A DNA stretch of 64,000 nt from Pseudomonas asgharzadehiana (lineage in GTDB: Bacteria > Pseudomonadota > Gammaproteobacteria > Pseudomonadales > Pseudomonadaceae), in NCBI RefSeq assembly GCF_019139815.1, contig NZ_CP077079.1, forward strand, positions 3,906,001-3,970,000. Direction: 5' to 3'. This document shows, piece by piece, positions 37,767 through 50,070 of the stretch. The notes below the pieces were generated by a model. That model did no database searches and had not been told where the DNA came from. It saw nothing but the letters and a program-made list of their open reading frames with translations. The first letter of the stretch is position 1. Every line of letters begins with the position of its first letter. Both the position numbers and the translations under genes were made by a program.

Positions 37767-39551
37767 ATGACTACAGGCAGTGCTCTGTATATCCCGCCTT
37801 ATAAGGCAGACGACCAGGATGTGGTCGTCGAACTCAATAACCGTTTCGGCCCTGACGCCTTCACCGCCCAGGCCACACGCACCGGTATGCCGGTGCTGTG
37901 GGTGGGGCGCGCCAAGCTCGTCGAGGTCCTGACCTTCCTGCGCAACCTGCCCAAGCCGTATGTCATGCTCTATGACCTGCATGGCGTGGACGAGCGTCTG
38001 CGCACCAAGCGCCAGGGGCTGCCGAGCGGCGCCGATTTCACCGTGTTCTACCACTTGATGTCGCTGGAGCGTAACAGCGACGTGATGATCAAGGTCGCGC
38101 TGAGCGAAAGCGACCTGAGCGTCCCGACCGTGACCGGTATCTGGCCGAACGCCAGCTGGTACGAGCGTGAAGTCTGGGACATGTTCGGTATCGACTTCCC
38201 TGGCCACCCGCACCTGACGCGCATCATGATGCCGCCGACCTGGGAAGGTCACCCGCTGCGCAAGGACTTCCCTGCCCGCGCCACCGAATTCGACCCGTTC
38301 AGCCTCAACCTGGCCAAGCAACAGCTGGAAGAAGAAGCCGCGCGCTTCCGTCCGGAAGACTGGGGCATGAAGCGCTCCGGCACCAACGAGGACTACATGT
38401 TCCTCAACCTGGGCCCGAACCACCCTTCGGCTCACGGTGCCTTCCGTATCATCCTGCAACTGGATGGCGAAGAAATCGTCGACTGCGTACCGGACATCGG
38501 CTACCACCACCGTGGTGCCGAGAAGATGGCCGAGCGCCAGTCCTGGCACAGCTTCATCCCGTACACCGACCGTATCGACTACCTCGGCGGCGTGATGAAC
38601 AACCTGCCGTACGTGCTCTCGGTCGAGAAGCTGGCCGGCATTAAAGTGCCAGACCGCGTCGACACCATCCGCATCATGATGGCCGAGTTCTTCCGCATCA
38701 CCAGCCACCTGCTGTTCCTGGGTACCTATATCCAGGACGTCGGCGCCATGACCCCGGTGTTCTTCACCTTCACCGACCGTCAGCGTGCCTACAAGGTCAT
38801 CGAGGCCATCACCGGCTTCCGTCTGCACCCGGCCTGGTACCGCATCGGCGGCGTGGCCCACGACCTGCCCAATGGTTGGGAGCGCCTGGTCAAGGAATTC
38901 GTCGAGTGGATGCCCAAGCGTCTGGACGAATACCAGAAAGCCGCCCTGGACAACAGCATCCTCAAGGGCCGCACCATCGGCGTCGCGCAGTACAACACCA
39001 AAGAAGCCCTGGAATGGGGCGTCACCGGTGCCGGCCTGCGTTCCACCGGTTGCGACTTCGACCTGCGTAAAGCACGCCCGTATTCCGGCTACGAGAACTT
39101 CGAGTTCGAAGTACCCTTGGCGGCCAATGGCGATGCCTACGACCGTTGCATCGTGCGCGTCGAAGAAATGCGCCAGAGCCTGAAGATCATCGAGCAGTGC
39201 ATGCGCAACATGCCGGCCGGCCCGTACAAAGCGGATCACCCGCTGACCACGCCGCCGCCTAAAGAGCGCACGCTGCAGCACATCGAAACCCTGATCACGC
39301 ACTTCCTGCAGGTTTCGTGGGGCCCGGTCATGCCGGCCAACGAATCCTTCCAGATGATCGAAGCGACCAAGGGTATCAACAGTTATTACCTGACGAGCGA
39401 TGGCGGCACCATGAGCTACCGCACCCGGATTCGCACCCCAAGCTTCCCGCACTTGCAGCAGATCCCTTCGGTGATCAAAGGCGAGATGGTCGCGGACTTG
39501 ATTGCGTACCTGGGTAGTATCGATTTCGTTATGGCCGACGTGGACCGCTAA
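37767..39551 (+). CDS. nuoCD: NADH-quinone oxidoreductase subunits C/D fused
   Basis: 594 residues. NuoC part (about 1-185, with [18 protein letters not shown]) is joined to NuoD (about 205-594, with [28 protein letters not shown] and the C-terminal DVDR). The fusion is normal in enterics and pseudomonads. It forms the connecting arm and quinone site with NuoB. The ribosome site is weak. A 71-bp gap separates it from nuoB. Confidence 0.97.
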   Translation: MTTGSALYIPPYKADDQDVVVELNNRFGPDAFTAQATRTGMPVLWVGRAKLVEVLTFLRNLPKPYVMLYDLHGVDERLRTKRQGLPSGADFTVFYHLMSLERNSDVMIKVALSESDLSVPTVTGIWPNASWYEREVWDMFGIDFPGHPHLTRIMMPPTWEGHPLRKDFPARATEFDPFSLNLAKQQLEEEAARFRPEDWGMKRSGTNEDYMFLNLGPNHPSAHGAFRIILQLDGEEIVDCVPDIGYHHRGAEKMAERQSWHSFIPYTDRIDYLGGVMNNLPYVLSVEKLAGIKVPDRVDTIRIMMAEFFRITSHLLFLGTYIQDVGAMTPVFFTFTDRQRAYKVIEAITGFRLHPAWYRIGGVAHDLPNGWERLVKEFVEWMPKRLDEYQKAALDNSILKGRTIGVAQYNTKEALEWGVTGAGLRSTGCDFDLRKARPYSGYENFEFEVPLAANGDAYDRCIVRVEEMRQSLKIIEQCMRNMPAGPYKADHPLTTPPPKERTLQHIETLITHFLQVSWGPVMPANESFQMIEATKGINSYYLTSDGGTMSYRTRIRTPSFPHLQQIPSVIKGEMVADLIAYLGSIDFVMADVDR

Positions 39552-39553
39552 GC

Positions 39554-40051
39554 ATGAACAGCACGCTTATCCAGACAGACCGTTTCACCTTGAGTGAAAC
39601 CGAGCGCTCGGCCATCGAGCACGAGCTGCATCACTACGAAGACCCGCGCGCGGCGTCGATCGAAGCCTTGAAGATCGTCCAGAAGGAACGTGGCTGGGTG
39701 CCTGACGGCGCGCTCTACGCCATCGGCGAGATCCTCGGCATCCCCGCCAGCGACGTTGAAGGCGTGGCGACGTTCTACAGCCAGATCTTCCGCCAGCCGG
39801 TCGGCCGCCACATCATTCGCGTGTGCGACAGCATGGTCTGCTATATCGGGGGTCACGAGTCGGTGGTCAGCGAGATCCAGAACAAGCTGGGCATCGGCCT
39901 CGGCCAGACCACCCCGGACGGGCGCTTCACGCTGCTGCCGGTGTGCTGCCTGGGCAACTGCGACAAGGCGCCGGCGTTGATGATCGACGACGACACATTC
40001 GGTGACGTGCAGCCTGCTGGCGTGACCCAATTGCTCGAGGGCTACCCATGA
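39554..40051 (+). CDS. nuoE: NADH-quinone oxidoreductase subunit E
   Basis: 165 residues, thioredoxin-like [2Fe-2S] protein carrying N1a. The Cys ligands are in CDSMVC and [10 protein letters not shown]. It partners NuoF in the NADH-input module. The stop overlaps nuoF by 4 bp. Confidence 0.96.
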   Translation: MNSTLIQTDRFTLSETERSAIEHELHHYEDPRAASIEALKIVQKERGWVPDGALYAIGEILGIPASDVEGVATFYSQIFRQPVGRHIIRVCDSMVCYIGGHESVVSEIQNKLGIGLGQTTPDGRFTLLPVCCLGNCDKAPALMIDDDTFGDVQPAGVTQLLEGYP

Positions 40052-41403
40052 CCCTGACTTCTTTCGGCCCGGCCAACCTGATCAAGCGTTCGGCCGAGAC
40101 CCACCCGCTGACCTGGCGCCTGCGTGATGATGCCGAGCCGGTATGGCTCGACGAATACCAGGCCAAGAACGGTTACGCCGCCGCGCGCAAAGCCTTCGCC
40201 GACATGGCCCAGGACGATATCGTCCAGACGGTCAAGGACGCCGGCCTCAAGGGCCGCGGCGGTGCAGGCTTCCCCACGGGCGTGAAGTGGGGCCTGATGC
40301 CCAAGGACGAGTCCATCAACATCCGCTACCTGCTGTGCAACGCGGATGAAATGGAGCCCAACACCTGGAAAGACCGCATGCTGATGGAGCAACTGCCCCA
40401 TCTGCTGATCGAAGGCATGCTGATCAGTGCCCGCGCCCTCAAGACCTACCGTGGCTACATCTTCCTGCGTGGCGAATACACCACCGCCGCCAAGCACCTC
40501 AACCGTGCCGTGGCCGAAGCCAAGGCAGCGGGCCTGCTGGGCAAGAACATCCTCGGTTCGGGTTTTGACTTCGAACTGTTCGTGCACACCGGCGCCGGGC
40601 GTTACATCTGCGGTGAAGAAACCGCGCTGATCAACTCCCTCGAAGGCCGCCGCGCCAACCCGCGTTCCAAGCCGCCCTTCCCTGCCGCCGTGGGCGTGTG
40701 GGGCAAGCCGACCTGCGTGAACAACGTCGAGACCCTGTGCAACGTGCCGGCGATCATCGCCGACGGCGTGGACTGGTACAAATCGTTGGCCCGCGAAGGC
40801 AGCGAAGACATGGGCACCAAGCTCATGGGCTTCTCCGGCAAGGTCAAGAACCCTGGCCTGTGGGAACTGCCATTCGGCGTGACCGCGCGCGAGCTGTTCG
40901 AGGACTACGCCGGTGGCATGCGCGACGGCTACACCTTGAAAGCCTGGCAGCCAGGCGGCGCCGGTACCGGTTTCCTGCTCCCTGAGCACCTCGACGCACA
41001 AATGTACGCCGGCGGCATCGGCAAGGTGGGCACCCGGATGGGTACCGGCCTGGCGATGGCGGTGGACAACACGGTGAACATGGTCTCGCTGCTGCGCAAC
41101 ATGGAGCAGTTCTTTGCCCGCGAGTCCTGCGGCTTCTGCACCCCATGCCGCGACGGTTTGCCGTGGAGCGTGAAGCTGCTGATGGCGCTGGAAAACGGCG
41201 AAGGCCGCGAGGGTGACATCGAAACCCTGCTGGGCCTGGTCGGTTTCCTCGGCCCCGGCAAGACTTTCTGTGCTCACGCACCGGGCGCCGTGGAGCCACT
41301 GGGCAGCGCAATCAAATACTTCCGCTCGGAGTTCGAAGCCGGCATCGCGCCTACCAGCGCCGCCGTGCCGCCTCTGGCGAAGCCGATCGTAGTCGGCGCG
41401 TAA
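40048..41403 (+). CDS. nuoF: NADH-quinone oxidoreductase subunit F
   Basis: 451 residues. The NADH/FMN site [14 protein letters not shown] is near residue 70. The N3 [4Fe-4S] ligands are in [12 protein letters not shown], with a fourth Cys in KTFCAHAPG. It oxidises NADH. The start overlaps nuoE. A 135-bp gap with two stem-loops follows. Confidence 0.97.
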   Translation: MTLTSFGPANLIKRSAETHPLTWRLRDDAEPVWLDEYQAKNGYAAARKAFADMAQDDIVQTVKDAGLKGRGGAGFPTGVKWGLMPKDESINIRYLLCNADEMEPNTWKDRMLMEQLPHLLIEGMLISARALKTYRGYIFLRGEYTTAAKHLNRAVAEAKAAGLLGKNILGSGFDFELFVHTGAGRYICGEETALINSLEGRRANPRSKPPFPAAVGVWGKPTCVNNVETLCNVPAIIADGVDWYKSLAREGSEDMGTKLMGFSGKVKNPGLWELPFGVTARELFEDYAGGMRDGYTLKAWQPGGAGTGFLLPEHLDAQMYAGGIGKVGTRMGTGLAMAVDNTVNMVSLLRNMEQFFARESCGFCTPCRDGLPWSVKLLMALENGEGREGDIETLLGLVGFLGPGKTFCAHAPGAVEPLGSAIKYFRSEFEAGIAPTSAAVPPLAKPIVVGA

Positions 41404-41411
41404 CGCTTAAA

Positions 41412-41480
41412 CAGGCGAAGGGTCCGTGCCCTTCGCCTGCTCATGTGCTGACGCCGTAACGGCTGTGTAGATGCACATGA
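41412..41480 (+). other. Two tandem stem-loops between nuoF and nuoG
   Basis: First: a perfect 11-bp stem CAGGCGAAGGG / CCCTTCGCCTG (41412-41439). Second: TCATGTGC / GCACATGA (41441-41480) around an inner GCCGT-A-ACGGC palindrome. No T tract follows, so a processing or stability element inside the operon transcript is more likely than a terminator. Confidence 0.6.
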
Positions 41481-41538
41481 ATAACAAGATTCCATTAGCC
41501 ACGCCCGCTGACAACGGGCCAACGAAGAACTTTGAACC

Positions 41539-44253
41539 ATGGCCACTATCCACGTAGACGGCAAAGCGCTCGAAGTCGATGGGGCGGACAACCTGTTACA
41601 GGCATGTCTGTCACTAGGCCTCGACATCCCGTATTTCTGCTGGCACCCCGCGCTTGGTAGCGTCGGTGCCTGTCGCCAGTGTGCGGTCAAGCAATACACC
41701 GACGAGAACGACACCCGTGGTCGTATCGTCATGTCCTGCATGACCCCAGCCACCGACAACACCTGGATCTCCATCGACGATGAAGAATCCAAGGCGTTCC
41801 GCGCCAGCGTTGTCGAATGGCTGATGACCAACCACCCCCACGACTGCCCGGTCTGTGAGGAAGGCGGTCACTGCCACCTGCAAGACATGACGGTGATGAC
41901 CGGCCACAACGAGCGCCGCTATCGCTTCACCAAGCGTACCCACCAGAACCAGGACCTCGGCCCGTTCATCTCCCACGAGATGAACCGCTGCATTGCCTGC
42001 TACCGCTGCGTGCGCTTCTATAAAGACTATGCCGGCGGCACCGACCTGGGCGTCTTTGGCGCACACGACAACGTGTACTTCGGTCGCGTTGAAGACGGCG
42101 TGCTCGAGAGCGAGTTCTCCGGCAACCTCACCGAGGTCTGCCCGACCGGTGTGTTCACCGACAAAACCCACTCCGAGCGCTACAACCGTAAGTGGGACAT
42201 GCAATTCGCGCCGAGCATCTGCCATGGCTGCTCCAGCGGTTGCAACATCTCCCCGGGCGAGCGCTACGGTGAACTGCGTCGTATCGAAAACCGCTTCAAC
42301 GGTTCGGTCAACCAGTACTTCCTGTGCGACCGTGGCCGTTTCGGCTACGGCTATGTCAACCGCGAAGACCGCCCACGCCAGCCATTGCTGGCCGATGGCG
42401 CCAAGCTGAGCCTGGACGAAGCGCTGGATAAAGCCGCCGACCTGCTGCGCGGCCGCAACATCGTCGGTATCGGTTCCCCGCGCGCCAGCCTCGAAAGCAA
42501 CTACGCGTTGCGCGAGCTGGTAGGCGCCGAGCACTTCTACAGCGGCATCGAAGCCGGTGAGCTGGAGCGTATCCGTCTGGTGCTGCAAGTGCTGAACGAC
42601 AGCCCGCTGCCCGTGCCGAACATGCGCGACATCGAAGACCACGACGCGATCTTCGTGCTCGGTGAAGACCTGACCCAGACCGCCGCGCGCATAGCGCTGT
42701 CGTTGCGCCAGTCGGTCAAAGGCAAAGCCGAAGAAATGGCCGACGCCATGCGCGTACAGCCGTGGCTCGACGCCGCCGTGAAGAACATCGGCCAGCACGC
42801 GCTGAACCCGCTGTTTATCGCAAGCCTGGCTGAAACCAAGCTCGACGACATCGCCGAAGAATGCGTCCACGCAGCACCGGACGACCTGGCCCGCATCGGT
42901 TTCGCCGTGGCCCACGCCCTTGACGCCGGCGCGCCTGCCGTCGACGGCCTGGACGCTGAAGCCGTGGCGCTGGCCCAGCGTATCGCCGACGCCCTGCTGG
43001 CGGCCAAGCGCCCGCTGATCATTGCCGGTACCTCGTTGGGTTCCAAAGCGCTGATCGAAGCCGCCGCCAACATCGCCAAGGCCCTCAAGCTGCGCGACAA
43101 GAACGGTTCCATCAGTCTGGTCGTGCCGGAAGCCAACAGCCTCGGCCTGGCCATGCTCGGTGGCGAGTCCGTTGACGCTGCGCTGCAAGCGGTGACCGAC
43201 GGCCGTGCCGATGCCATCGTGGTACTGGAAAACGACCTGTACACCCGCACCGATGCCGCCAAGGTTGACGCCGCACTCAGCGCCGCCAAAGTGCTGATCG
43301 TGGCCGACCACCAGAAGACCGCCACCAGCGACCGTGCCCATCTGGTGCTGCCGGCCGCCACCTTCGCCGAAGGCGACGGTACCCTGGTCAGCCAGGAAGG
43401 CCGCGCCCAGCGCTTCTTCCAGGTGTTCGATCCGAAGTACATGGACGCCAGCATCCTGGTTCACGAAGGCTGGCGCTGGCTGCATGCCCTGCGCGCGACC
43501 CTGCTGAACCAGCCGATCGACTGGACCCAGCTCGACCACGTCACCGCTGCCGTGGCCTCCAGTGCACCGCAACTGGCGCGTATCGTCGATGCCGCGCCGT
43601 CCGCCGCGTTCCGCATCAAGGGCTTGAAACTCGCCCGTGAACCGCTGCGTTACTCCGGTCGTACCGCCATGCGCGCCGACATCAGCGTGCACGAACCGCG
43701 TACCCCGCAAGACAACGACACCGCGTTCGCCTTCTCGATGGAAGGTTACTCGGGTTCGGCCGAACCGCGTCAGCAGGTGCCGTTCGCCTGGTCGCCGGGC
43801 TGGAACTCGCCGCAGGCCTGGAACAAGTTCCAGGACGAAGTCGGTGGGCATATCCGTGCCGGTGACCCGGGCACCCGCCTGATCGAAAGCAGCGGTGACT
43901 CGCTGAACTGGTTCGCCGCGGTCCCGCGTCCGTTCAACCCGGCGCCGGGTACCTGGCAGGTCGTGCCGTTCTTCCACCTGTTCGGCAGCGAAGAGAACTC
44001 TTCCAAGGCCGCGCCGGTGCAAGAGCGCATTCCAGCCGCCTACGTGTCGCTGGCCAAGTCCGAAGCCGACCGCCTGGGCGTCAACGACGGCGCTTTGCTC
44101 AGCCTGAACGTGGCCGGCCAGGCCCTGCGCCTGCCGCTGCGCATCAACGAAGAGCTGGGTGCCGGCCTGGTTGCGCTGCCAAAAGGCATCGCCGGGATCC
44201 CGCCCGCCATTTTCGGCAAAACCGTTGACGGTCTGCAGGAGGCAGCGCAATGA
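41539..44253 (+). CDS. nuoG: NADH-quinone oxidoreductase subunit G
   Basis: 904 residues. N-terminal [2Fe-2S] N1b ([15 protein letters not shown]), then the N5 site with His-Cys ligands ([12 protein letters not shown]), the N4 site ([10 protein letters not shown] and CPTGVF), and the extra N7 site (CHGCSSGC with a later CDRGRFG). The C-terminal half is a molybdopterin-oxidoreductase fold without cofactor. It moves electrons from NuoEF to NuoI and NuoB. Confidence 0.97.
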   Translation: MATIHVDGKALEVDGADNLLQACLSLGLDIPYFCWHPALGSVGACRQCAVKQYTDENDTRGRIVMSCMTPATDNTWISIDDEESKAFRASVVEWLMTNHPHDCPVCEEGGHCHLQDMTVMTGHNERRYRFTKRTHQNQDLGPFISHEMNRCIACYRCVRFYKDYAGGTDLGVFGAHDNVYFGRVEDGVLESEFSGNLTEVCPTGVFTDKTHSERYNRKWDMQFAPSICHGCSSGCNISPGERYGELRRIENRFNGSVNQYFLCDRGRFGYGYVNREDRPRQPLLADGAKLSLDEALDKAADLLRGRNIVGIGSPRASLESNYALRELVGAEHFYSGIEAGELERIRLVLQVLNDSPLPVPNMRDIEDHDAIFVLGEDLTQTAARIALSLRQSVKGKAEEMADAMRVQPWLDAAVKNIGQHALNPLFIASLAETKLDDIAEECVHAAPDDLARIGFAVAHALDAGAPAVDGLDAEAVALAQRIADALLAAKRPLIIAGTSLGSKALIEAAANIAKALKLRDKNGSISLVVPEANSLGLAMLGGESVDAALQAVTDGRADAIVVLENDLYTRTDAAKVDAALSAAKVLIVADHQKTATSDRAHLVLPAATFAEGDGTLVSQEGRAQRFFQVFDPKYMDASILVHEGWRWLHALRATLLNQPIDWTQLDHVTAAVASSAPQLARIVDAAPSAAFRIKGLKLAREPLRYSGRTAMRADISVHEPRTPQDNDTAFAFSMEGYSGSAEPRQQVPFAWSPGWNSPQAWNKFQDEVGGHIRAGDPGTRLIESSGDSLNWFAAVPRPFNPAPGTWQVVPFFHLFGSEENSSKAAPVQERIPAAYVSLAKSEADRLGVNDGALLSLNVAGQALRLPLRINEELGAGLVALPKGIAGIPPAIFGKTVDGLQEAAQ

Positions 44254-45257
44254 CTTGGTTCACGCCGGAAGTAATTGACGTGATCATCTCGGTGGTCAAG
44301 GCCATCGTGATCCTGTTGGCCGTGGTCGTCGCGGGCGCCCTGCTCAGCTTCGTCGAACGTCGCCTGCTGGGCTGGTGGCAGGACCGTTACGGTCCGAACC
44401 GCGTTGGCCCGTTCGGTATGTTCCAGATCGCCGCCGACATGCTGAAAATGTTCTTCAAGGAAGACTGGACCCCGCCGTTTGCCGACAAGGTGATCTTCAC
44501 CCTAGCACCCGTCGTGGCCATGAGCGCCTTGCTGATTGCGTTTGCGATCATCCCGATCACCCCGACCTGGGGCGTGGCGGACCTGAACATCGGTTTGCTG
44601 TTCTTCTTCGCCATGGCCGGTTTGTCGGTCTACGCGGTGCTGTTCGCCGGTTGGTCGAGCAACAACAAGTTCGCCCTGCTGGGCAGCTTGCGTGCCTCGG
44701 CGCAAACCGTATCCTATGAAGTGTTCATGGGGTTGGCACTGATGGGCATCGTGGTGCAGGTTGGCTCGTTCAACATGCGCGACATCGTCGAGTACCAGGC
44801 GCAGAACCTGTGGTTCATCATTCCGCAGTTCTTTGGCTTCTGTACGTTCTTCATCGCTGGCGTGGCCGTGACTCACCGTCACCCCTTCGACCAGCCGGAA
44901 GCGGAACAGGAACTGGCCGACGGTTACCACATTGAATATGCCGGCATGAAGTGGGGCATGTTCTTCGTCGGTGAGTACATCGGCATCATCTTGATCTCGG
45001 CCCTGCTGGTCACGCTGTTCTTCGGCGGCTGGCACGGTCCGTTCGGCATCCTGCCGCAGTTGGCCTTCTTCTGGTTCTTCCTGAAGACCGCGTTCTTCAT
45101 CATGCTGTTCATCCTGCTGCGCGCCTCGATTCCGCGCCCGCGCTATGACCAGGTGATGGATTTCAGCTGGAGATTCTGCCTGCCGCTGACCCTGATCAAT
45201 TTGCTGGTGACGGCTGCCGTCGTGTTGTTGGACACGCCAGCCGGCGCGGTTCAGTGA
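44250..45257 (+). CDS. nuoH: NADH-quinone oxidoreductase subunit H
   Basis: 335 residues, eight membrane helices. The blocks [19 protein letters not shown] and [13 protein letters not shown] are the charged loops that form the quinone cavity. It overlaps nuoG by 4 bp. Confidence 0.97.
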   Translation: MTWFTPEVIDVIISVVKAIVILLAVVVAGALLSFVERRLLGWWQDRYGPNRVGPFGMFQIAADMLKMFFKEDWTPPFADKVIFTLAPVVAMSALLIAFAIIPITPTWGVADLNIGLLFFFAMAGLSVYAVLFAGWSSNNKFALLGSLRASAQTVSYEVFMGLALMGIVVQVGSFNMRDIVEYQAQNLWFIIPQFFGFCTFFIAGVAVTHRHPFDQPEAEQELADGYHIEYAGMKWGMFFVGEYIGIILISALLVTLFFGGWHGPFGILPQLAFFWFFLKTAFFIMLFILLRASIPRPRYDQVMDFSWRFCLPLTLINLLVTAAVVLLDTPAGAVQ

Positions 45258-45268
45258 GGATTTGACCC

Positions 45269-45817
45269 ATGTTCAAATATATTGGCGACATCGTTAAGGG
45301 TACCGGTACCCAGTTGCGAAGCCTGGTGATGGTGTTCGGTCACGGCTTTCGCAAACGCGACACCCTGCAATATCCGGAAGAAGCGGTGTACCTGCCGCCG
45401 CGCTATCGCGGCCGCATCGTACTCACCCGCGACCCCGATGGCGAAGAGCGTTGCGTAGCCTGCAACCTGTGCGCCGTGGCGTGCCCGGTGGGTTGCATCT
45501 CCCTGCAGAAAGCTGAAACCGAAGACGGTCGCTGGTACCCGGACTTCTTCCGCATCAACTTCTCGCGCTGCATTTTCTGCGGCCTCTGCGAGGAAGCTTG
45601 CCCGACCACCGCGATCCAGCTCACACCGGATTTCGAGATGGCCGAGTTCAAACGTCAGGACCTGGTGTACGAGAAAGAAGATCTGTTGATTTCCGGTCCC
45701 GGTAAAAACCCTGATTACAACTTCTATCGTGTTGCAGGTATGGCCGTTGCCGGTAAGCCCAAAGGCGCCGCACAAAACGAAGCCGAGCCGATCAACGTGA
45801 AGAGCTTGCTGCCTTAA
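45269..45817 (+). CDS. nuoI: NADH-quinone oxidoreductase subunit I
   Basis: 182 residues. Two ferredoxin motifs, [15 protein letters not shown] and [15 protein letters not shown], bind N6a and N6b. It connects NuoG to NuoB. Confidence 0.97.
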   Translation: MFKYIGDIVKGTGTQLRSLVMVFGHGFRKRDTLQYPEEAVYLPPRYRGRIVLTRDPDGEERCVACNLCAVACPVGCISLQKAETEDGRWYPDFFRINFSRCIFCGLCEEACPTTAIQLTPDFEMAEFKRQDLVYEKEDLLISGPGKNPDYNFYRVAGMAVAGKPKGAAQNEAEPINVKSLLP

Positions 45818-45826
45818 GGAAGAAAG

Positions 45827-46330
45827 ATGGAATTCGCTTTCTATTTCGCATCGGGTATTGCAGTGGTGTCCACGCTTCGCGTGATCACCAACACCAACCC
45901 CGTGCACGCCCTGCTCTACCTGATCATTTCGCTGATCGCCGTGGCCATGACCTTTTTCAGCCTCGGCGCACCGTTCGCCGGTGTGCTGGAAGTGATCGCC
46001 TACGCCGGCGCCATCATGGTGTTGTTCGTGTTCGTGGTGATGATGCTCAACCTGGGGCCGGCTTCGGTCGCCCAGGAGCGCGTCTGGCTCAAGCCCGGCA
46101 TCTGGCTCGGCCCGGTTGTCCTCGCAGCGCTGCTGCTGGGTGAACTGCTGTATGTGCTGTTCGCCCACCAGAGCGGCCAGGCCATCGGCCACACCACCGT
46201 GGACGCGAAAGCCGTGGGCGTCAGCCTGTTCGGCCCGTACCTGCTGGTGGTCGAACTGGCGTCGATGCTGCTGCTCGCCGCAGCCATCACTGCCTTCCAC
46301 TTGGGCCGCAACGAAGCCAAGGAGCAATGA
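45827..46330 (+). CDS. nuoJ: NADH-quinone oxidoreductase subunit J
   Basis: 167 residues with five membrane helices. The third-helix block [19 protein letters not shown] is the pi-bulge region that drives the membrane arm. AAGGAAG precedes the ATG. Confidence 0.96.
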   Translation: MEFAFYFASGIAVVSTLRVITNTNPVHALLYLIISLIAVAMTFFSLGAPFAGVLEVIAYAGAIMVLFVFVVMMLNLGPASVAQERVWLKPGIWLGPVVLAALLLGELLYVLFAHQSGQAIGHTTVDAKAVGVSLFGPYLLVVELASMLLLAAAITAFHLGRNEAKEQ

Positions 46331-46332
46331 CG

Positions 46333-46641
46333 ATGCCTGCTATCCCTTTGGAGCATGGTCTGGCGGTCGCCGGCATCCTGTTCTGCCTTGGCCTGGTCGG
46401 CCTGATGGTTCGCCGTAACATTCTGTTCGTGTTGATGAGCCTGGAAATCATGATGAACGCCGCGGCATTGGCGTTCATCGTGGCGGGCGCACGTTGGGGC
46501 CAGCCGGATGGACAAGTCATGTTCATCCTGGTGATCAGCCTGGCAGCCGCCGAAGCCAGTATTGGCCTGGCGATCCTGCTGCAGCTGTACCGTCGCTTCC
46601 ACACGCTTGATATCGACGCTGCCAGTGAGATGCGCGGATGA
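46333..46641 (+). CDS. nuoK: NADH-quinone oxidoreductase subunit K
   Basis: 102 residues, three helices, with the conserved membrane Glu residues in SLEIMMNAA and [10 protein letters not shown]. Two ATGs are 6 bp apart. The second (46333) is chosen because AAGGAG at 46319-46324 is 8 bp before it and only 2 bp before the first, and because 102 residues is the family length. It overlaps nuoL by 4 bp. Confidence 0.95.
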   Translation: MPAIPLEHGLAVAGILFCLGLVGLMVRRNILFVLMSLEIMMNAAALAFIVAGARWGQPDGQVMFILVISLAAAEASIGLAILLQLYRRFHTLDIDAASEMRG

Positions 46642-48491
46642 ACATGATCTTTCTGACTTTCGTATTTCCCCTGATCGGTTTCCTGCTGCTGTCGTTCTCC
46701 CGTGGACGCTGGTCGGAAAACCTGTCTGCCCTGGTGGGCGTGGGTTCGATCGGCCTGTCGGCCATCGTCGCCGCTTACGTCATCTGGCAATTCAACGTGG
46801 CACCGCCCGAAGGCGGCCATTACACCCTGGTGCTGTGGCAGTGGATGTCGGTGGAGGGCTTCAAGCCCAACTTCGCCCTCTACGTCGACGGCCTGTCGAT
46901 CACCATGCTCGGCGTGGTGGTGGGTGTGGGCTTCCTGATCCACCTGTTCGCGTCCTGGTACATGCGCGGTGAAGCGGGCTACTCGCGCTTCTTCTCGTAC
47001 ACCAACCTGTTTATCGCCAGCATGCTGTTCCTGGTGCTGGGCGATAACCTGTTGTTCCTGTACTTCGGTTGGGAAGGCGTGGGCCTGTGCTCGTACCTGT
47101 TGATCGGTTTCTACTACAGCAACCGCAACAACGGTAACGCGGCGCTCAAGGCGTTTATCGTCACCCGCATCGGCGACGTGTTCATGGCGATCGGCCTGTT
47201 CATCCTGTTCCAACAGGTGGGCACGCTGAATATCCAGGAACTGCTGGTGCTGGCACCGCAAAAATTCCAGGTCGGCGACTTCTGGATCACCCTGGCGACC
47301 CTGATGCTGCTGGGCGGCGCCGTGGGTAAATCCGCGCAACTGCCGCTGCAAACCTGGCTGGCGGACGCCATGGCCGGCCCTACCCCGGTATCGGCACTGA
47401 TCCACGCCGCCACCATGGTAACCGCCGGTGTCTACCTGATCGCCCGTACCCACGGCCTGTTCACCCTGGCGCCGGACATCCTGCACCTTGTAGGCATCGT
47501 TGGCGGCGTGACCCTGGTACTGGCCGGCTTCGCCGCGCTGGTGCAGACCGACATCAAGCGTATCCTCGCCTACTCGACCATGAGCCAGATCGGCTACATG
47601 TTCCTGGCCCTGGGCGTCGGAGCCTGGGACGCGGCGATTTTCCACCTGATGACCCACGCCTTCTTCAAGGCCCTGCTGTTCCTCGCTTCCGGTGCGGTGA
47701 TCGTTGCCTGCCACCACGAGCAGAACATCTTCAAGATGGGCGGTCTGTGGAAGAAACTGCCGTTGGCCTACGCCAGCTTCATCGTCGGTGGTGCCGCCCT
47801 GGCCGCCCTGCCGCTGGTGACCGCCGGTTTCTATTCCAAGGACGAAATTCTCTGGGAAGCCTTCGCCAGCGGTAACCGGAACCTGCTGTACGCAGGCCTG
47901 GTAGGTGCGTTCATGACCTCGCTGTACACCTTCCGCCTGATCTTCATCACCTTCCACGGTGAAGCCAAGACCGAAGCGCACGCAGGCCACGGCATCTCCC
48001 ACTGGTTGCCATTGTCGGTGCTGATCATCCTGTCGACCTTCGTCGGCGCGATGATCACCCCGCCTCTGCACGGTGTGTTGCCACAGAGCGTCGGCCATGC
48101 CGGCGGCGAAGCTCAGCACAGCCTGGAAATCGCCTCGGGCGCCATTGCCATTGCCGGTATCCTGCTGGCGGCCCTGCTGTTCCTCGGCAAGCGTCGCTTC
48201 GTGACGGCCGTGGCCAACAGTGGCATCGGCCGCTTCCTGTCGGCCTGGTGGTTCGCCGCGTGGGGCTTCGACTGGATCTACGACAAACTGTTCGTCAAGC
48301 CTTACCTCGCTATCAGCCACGTACTGCGCAAAGACCCGCTCGACCAGACCATCGGTCTGATCCCGCGCGCCGCGAAAGGCGGTCACACCGCCCTGAGCCG
48401 AAGCGAGACGGGCCAATTGCGTTGGTATGCAGCTTCCATGGCGGCCGGTGCCGTGCTGGTGATCGGCGCCATCGTAGTGGTAGCGGTCTGA
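46638..48491 (+). CDS. nuoL: NADH-quinone oxidoreductase subunit L
   Basis: 617 residues, antiporter-like proton-pumping subunit with about 16 helices and the long C-terminal lateral helix. Motifs [17 protein letters not shown] and [19 protein letters not shown] are clear. Confidence 0.97.
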   Translation: MNMIFLTFVFPLIGFLLLSFSRGRWSENLSALVGVGSIGLSAIVAAYVIWQFNVAPPEGGHYTLVLWQWMSVEGFKPNFALYVDGLSITMLGVVVGVGFLIHLFASWYMRGEAGYSRFFSYTNLFIASMLFLVLGDNLLFLYFGWEGVGLCSYLLIGFYYSNRNNGNAALKAFIVTRIGDVFMAIGLFILFQQVGTLNIQELLVLAPQKFQVGDFWITLATLMLLGGAVGKSAQLPLQTWLADAMAGPTPVSALIHAATMVTAGVYLIARTHGLFTLAPDILHLVGIVGGVTLVLAGFAALVQTDIKRILAYSTMSQIGYMFLALGVGAWDAAIFHLMTHAFFKALLFLASGAVIVACHHEQNIFKMGGLWKKLPLAYASFIVGGAALAALPLVTAGFYSKDEILWEAFASGNRNLLYAGLVGAFMTSLYTFRLIFITFHGEAKTEAHAGHGISHWLPLSVLIILSTFVGAMITPPLHGVLPQSVGHAGGEAQHSLEIASGAIAIAGILLAALLFLGKRRFVTAVANSGIGRFLSAWWFAAWGFDWIYDKLFVKPYLAISHVLRKDPLDQTIGLIPRAAKGGHTALSRSETGQLRWYAASMAAGAVLVIGAIVVVAV

Positions 48492-48530
48492 TATGAACTT
48501 TGCGAACTTGCGAAAGGAAACGAGCCTGTC

Positions 48531-50063
48531 ATGATTCTGCCCTGGCTAATCCTGATCCCCTTTATCGGCGGCCTGCTCTGCTGGATGGGTGAACGCTTCG
48601 GCGCCACCCTCCCCCGCTGGATTGCGTTGCTGACCATGTCCCTGGAACTCGCGCTCGGCCTTTGGCTGTGGGCCCATGGTGACTACTCATTCGCTCCGGC
48701 ACCGGGCGTCGATCCGACCTTCGCGCTTGAATTCAAGCACGTATGGATCCAGCGTTTCGGCATCAACGTGCACCTGGCCCTCGACGGCCTGTCGCTGTTG
48801 ATGATCCTGCTGACCGGCCTGCTGGGTATCCTCTCGGTACTCTGCTCCTGGAAAGAAATTCAGCGTCACGTGGGCTTCTTCCACCTGAACCTGATGTGGA
48901 TTCTGGGCGGTGTTGTCGGCGTATTCCTCGCCCTCGACCTGTTCATGTTCTTCTTCTTCTGGGAAATGATGCTGGTGCCGATGTACTTCCTCATCGCGCT
49001 TTGGGGTCACAGTTCTTCGGACGGCAAGAAAACCCGGATCTACGCGGCGACCAAGTTCTTCATCTTCACCCAGGCTTCCGGCCTGATCATGTTGGTGGCG
49101 ATCCTGGGTCTGGTACTGGTCAACTTCAACAGCACAGGCGTGATTACCTTCAACTACGCCGACCTGTTGAAAACCAAGATGTCCCTGACCACCGAGTACA
49201 TCCTCATGCTGGGCTTCTTCATCGCCTTCGCGGTGAAGCTGCCGGTGGTGCCGTTCCACTCCTGGTTGCCTGACGCTCACGCCCAGGCACCGACCGCCGG
49301 TTCCGTCGACCTCGCCGGTATCCTGCTCAAAACCGCCGCTTACGGCCTGCTGCGCTTCGCATTGCCGTTGTTCCCGAACGCCTCGGCCGAGTTCGCGCCG
49401 ATCGCCATGACCCTGGGTCTGATCGGGATCTTCTACGGTGCGTTCCTGGCCTTCGCCCAAACCGACATCAAGCGCCTGATCGCCTTCTCGTCCGTTTCCC
49501 ACATGGGTTTCGTACTGATCGGCATCTACTCCGGCAGCCAGCTGGCGTTGCAGGGCGCGGTGATCCAGATGTTGGCCCACGGTGTCTCGGCGGCTGCGCT
49601 GTTTATCCTCAGCGGCCAGCTGTACGAGCGTCTGCACACCCGTGACATGCGTGAAATGGGTGGCGTGTGGTCACGCATCGCTTACCTGCCGGCGATCAGC
49701 CTGTTCTTTGCCGCGGCATCCCTGGGCTTGCCGGGTACCGGTAACTTCATCGGCGAGTTCCTGATCCTGATGGGAGCCTTCGTGCAGACGCCGTGGATCA
49801 GCGCCATCGCTACCTCGGGCCTGGTGTTCGGTTCGGTCTACTCGCTGATCATGATCCACCGTGCCTACTTCGGCCCGGCCAAGTCCGACACTGTCCTGAA
49901 GGGGATGGATGCTCGCGAACTGATCATGGTGCTCGGCCTCGCGGTACTGCTGATCTACATCGGCGTATACCCGCAGCCGTTCCTGGACACTTCTGCCGCA
50001 ACGATGCATGGCGTGCAGCAGTGGTTCGGCACCGCCTTCTCTCAACTCGCTTCGGCCCGGTAA
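48531..50063 (+). CDS. nuoM: NADH-quinone oxidoreductase subunit M
   Basis: 510 residues, antiporter-like subunit with about 14 helices. Motifs [20 protein letters not shown] (conserved Glu) and [19 protein letters not shown] (conserved Lys and His) are clear. A clear RBS GAAAGGAAACGAG precedes the start. Confidence 0.97.
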   Translation: MILPWLILIPFIGGLLCWMGERFGATLPRWIALLTMSLELALGLWLWAHGDYSFAPAPGVDPTFALEFKHVWIQRFGINVHLALDGLSLLMILLTGLLGILSVLCSWKEIQRHVGFFHLNLMWILGGVVGVFLALDLFMFFFFWEMMLVPMYFLIALWGHSSSDGKKTRIYAATKFFIFTQASGLIMLVAILGLVLVNFNSTGVITFNYADLLKTKMSLTTEYILMLGFFIAFAVKLPVVPFHSWLPDAHAQAPTAGSVDLAGILLKTAAYGLLRFALPLFPNASAEFAPIAMTLGLIGIFYGAFLAFAQTDIKRLIAFSSVSHMGFVLIGIYSGSQLALQGAVIQMLAHGVSAAALFILSGQLYERLHTRDMREMGGVWSRIAYLPAISLFFAAASLGLPGTGNFIGEFLILMGAFVQTPWISAIATSGLVFGSVYSLIMIHRAYFGPAKSDTVLKGMDARELIMVLGLAVLLIYIGVYPQPFLDTSAATMHGVQQWFGTAFSQLASAR

Positions 50064-50070
50064 GAGCGCT

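Noticed and set aside
37767..39551. nuoC-nuoD fusion as an oddity
   Set aside because: The fusion is normal for complex I of gammaproteobacteria.
41614..44250. 878-codon open frame antisense to nuoG
   Set aside because: Mirror frame produced by the strong GC third-position bias of nuoG. It shows no protein-like motif, and nuoG is certain.
46287..48416. Long minus-strand frame over nuoK-nuoL
   Set aside because: Gln/His-rich antisense shadow of membrane-protein codons.
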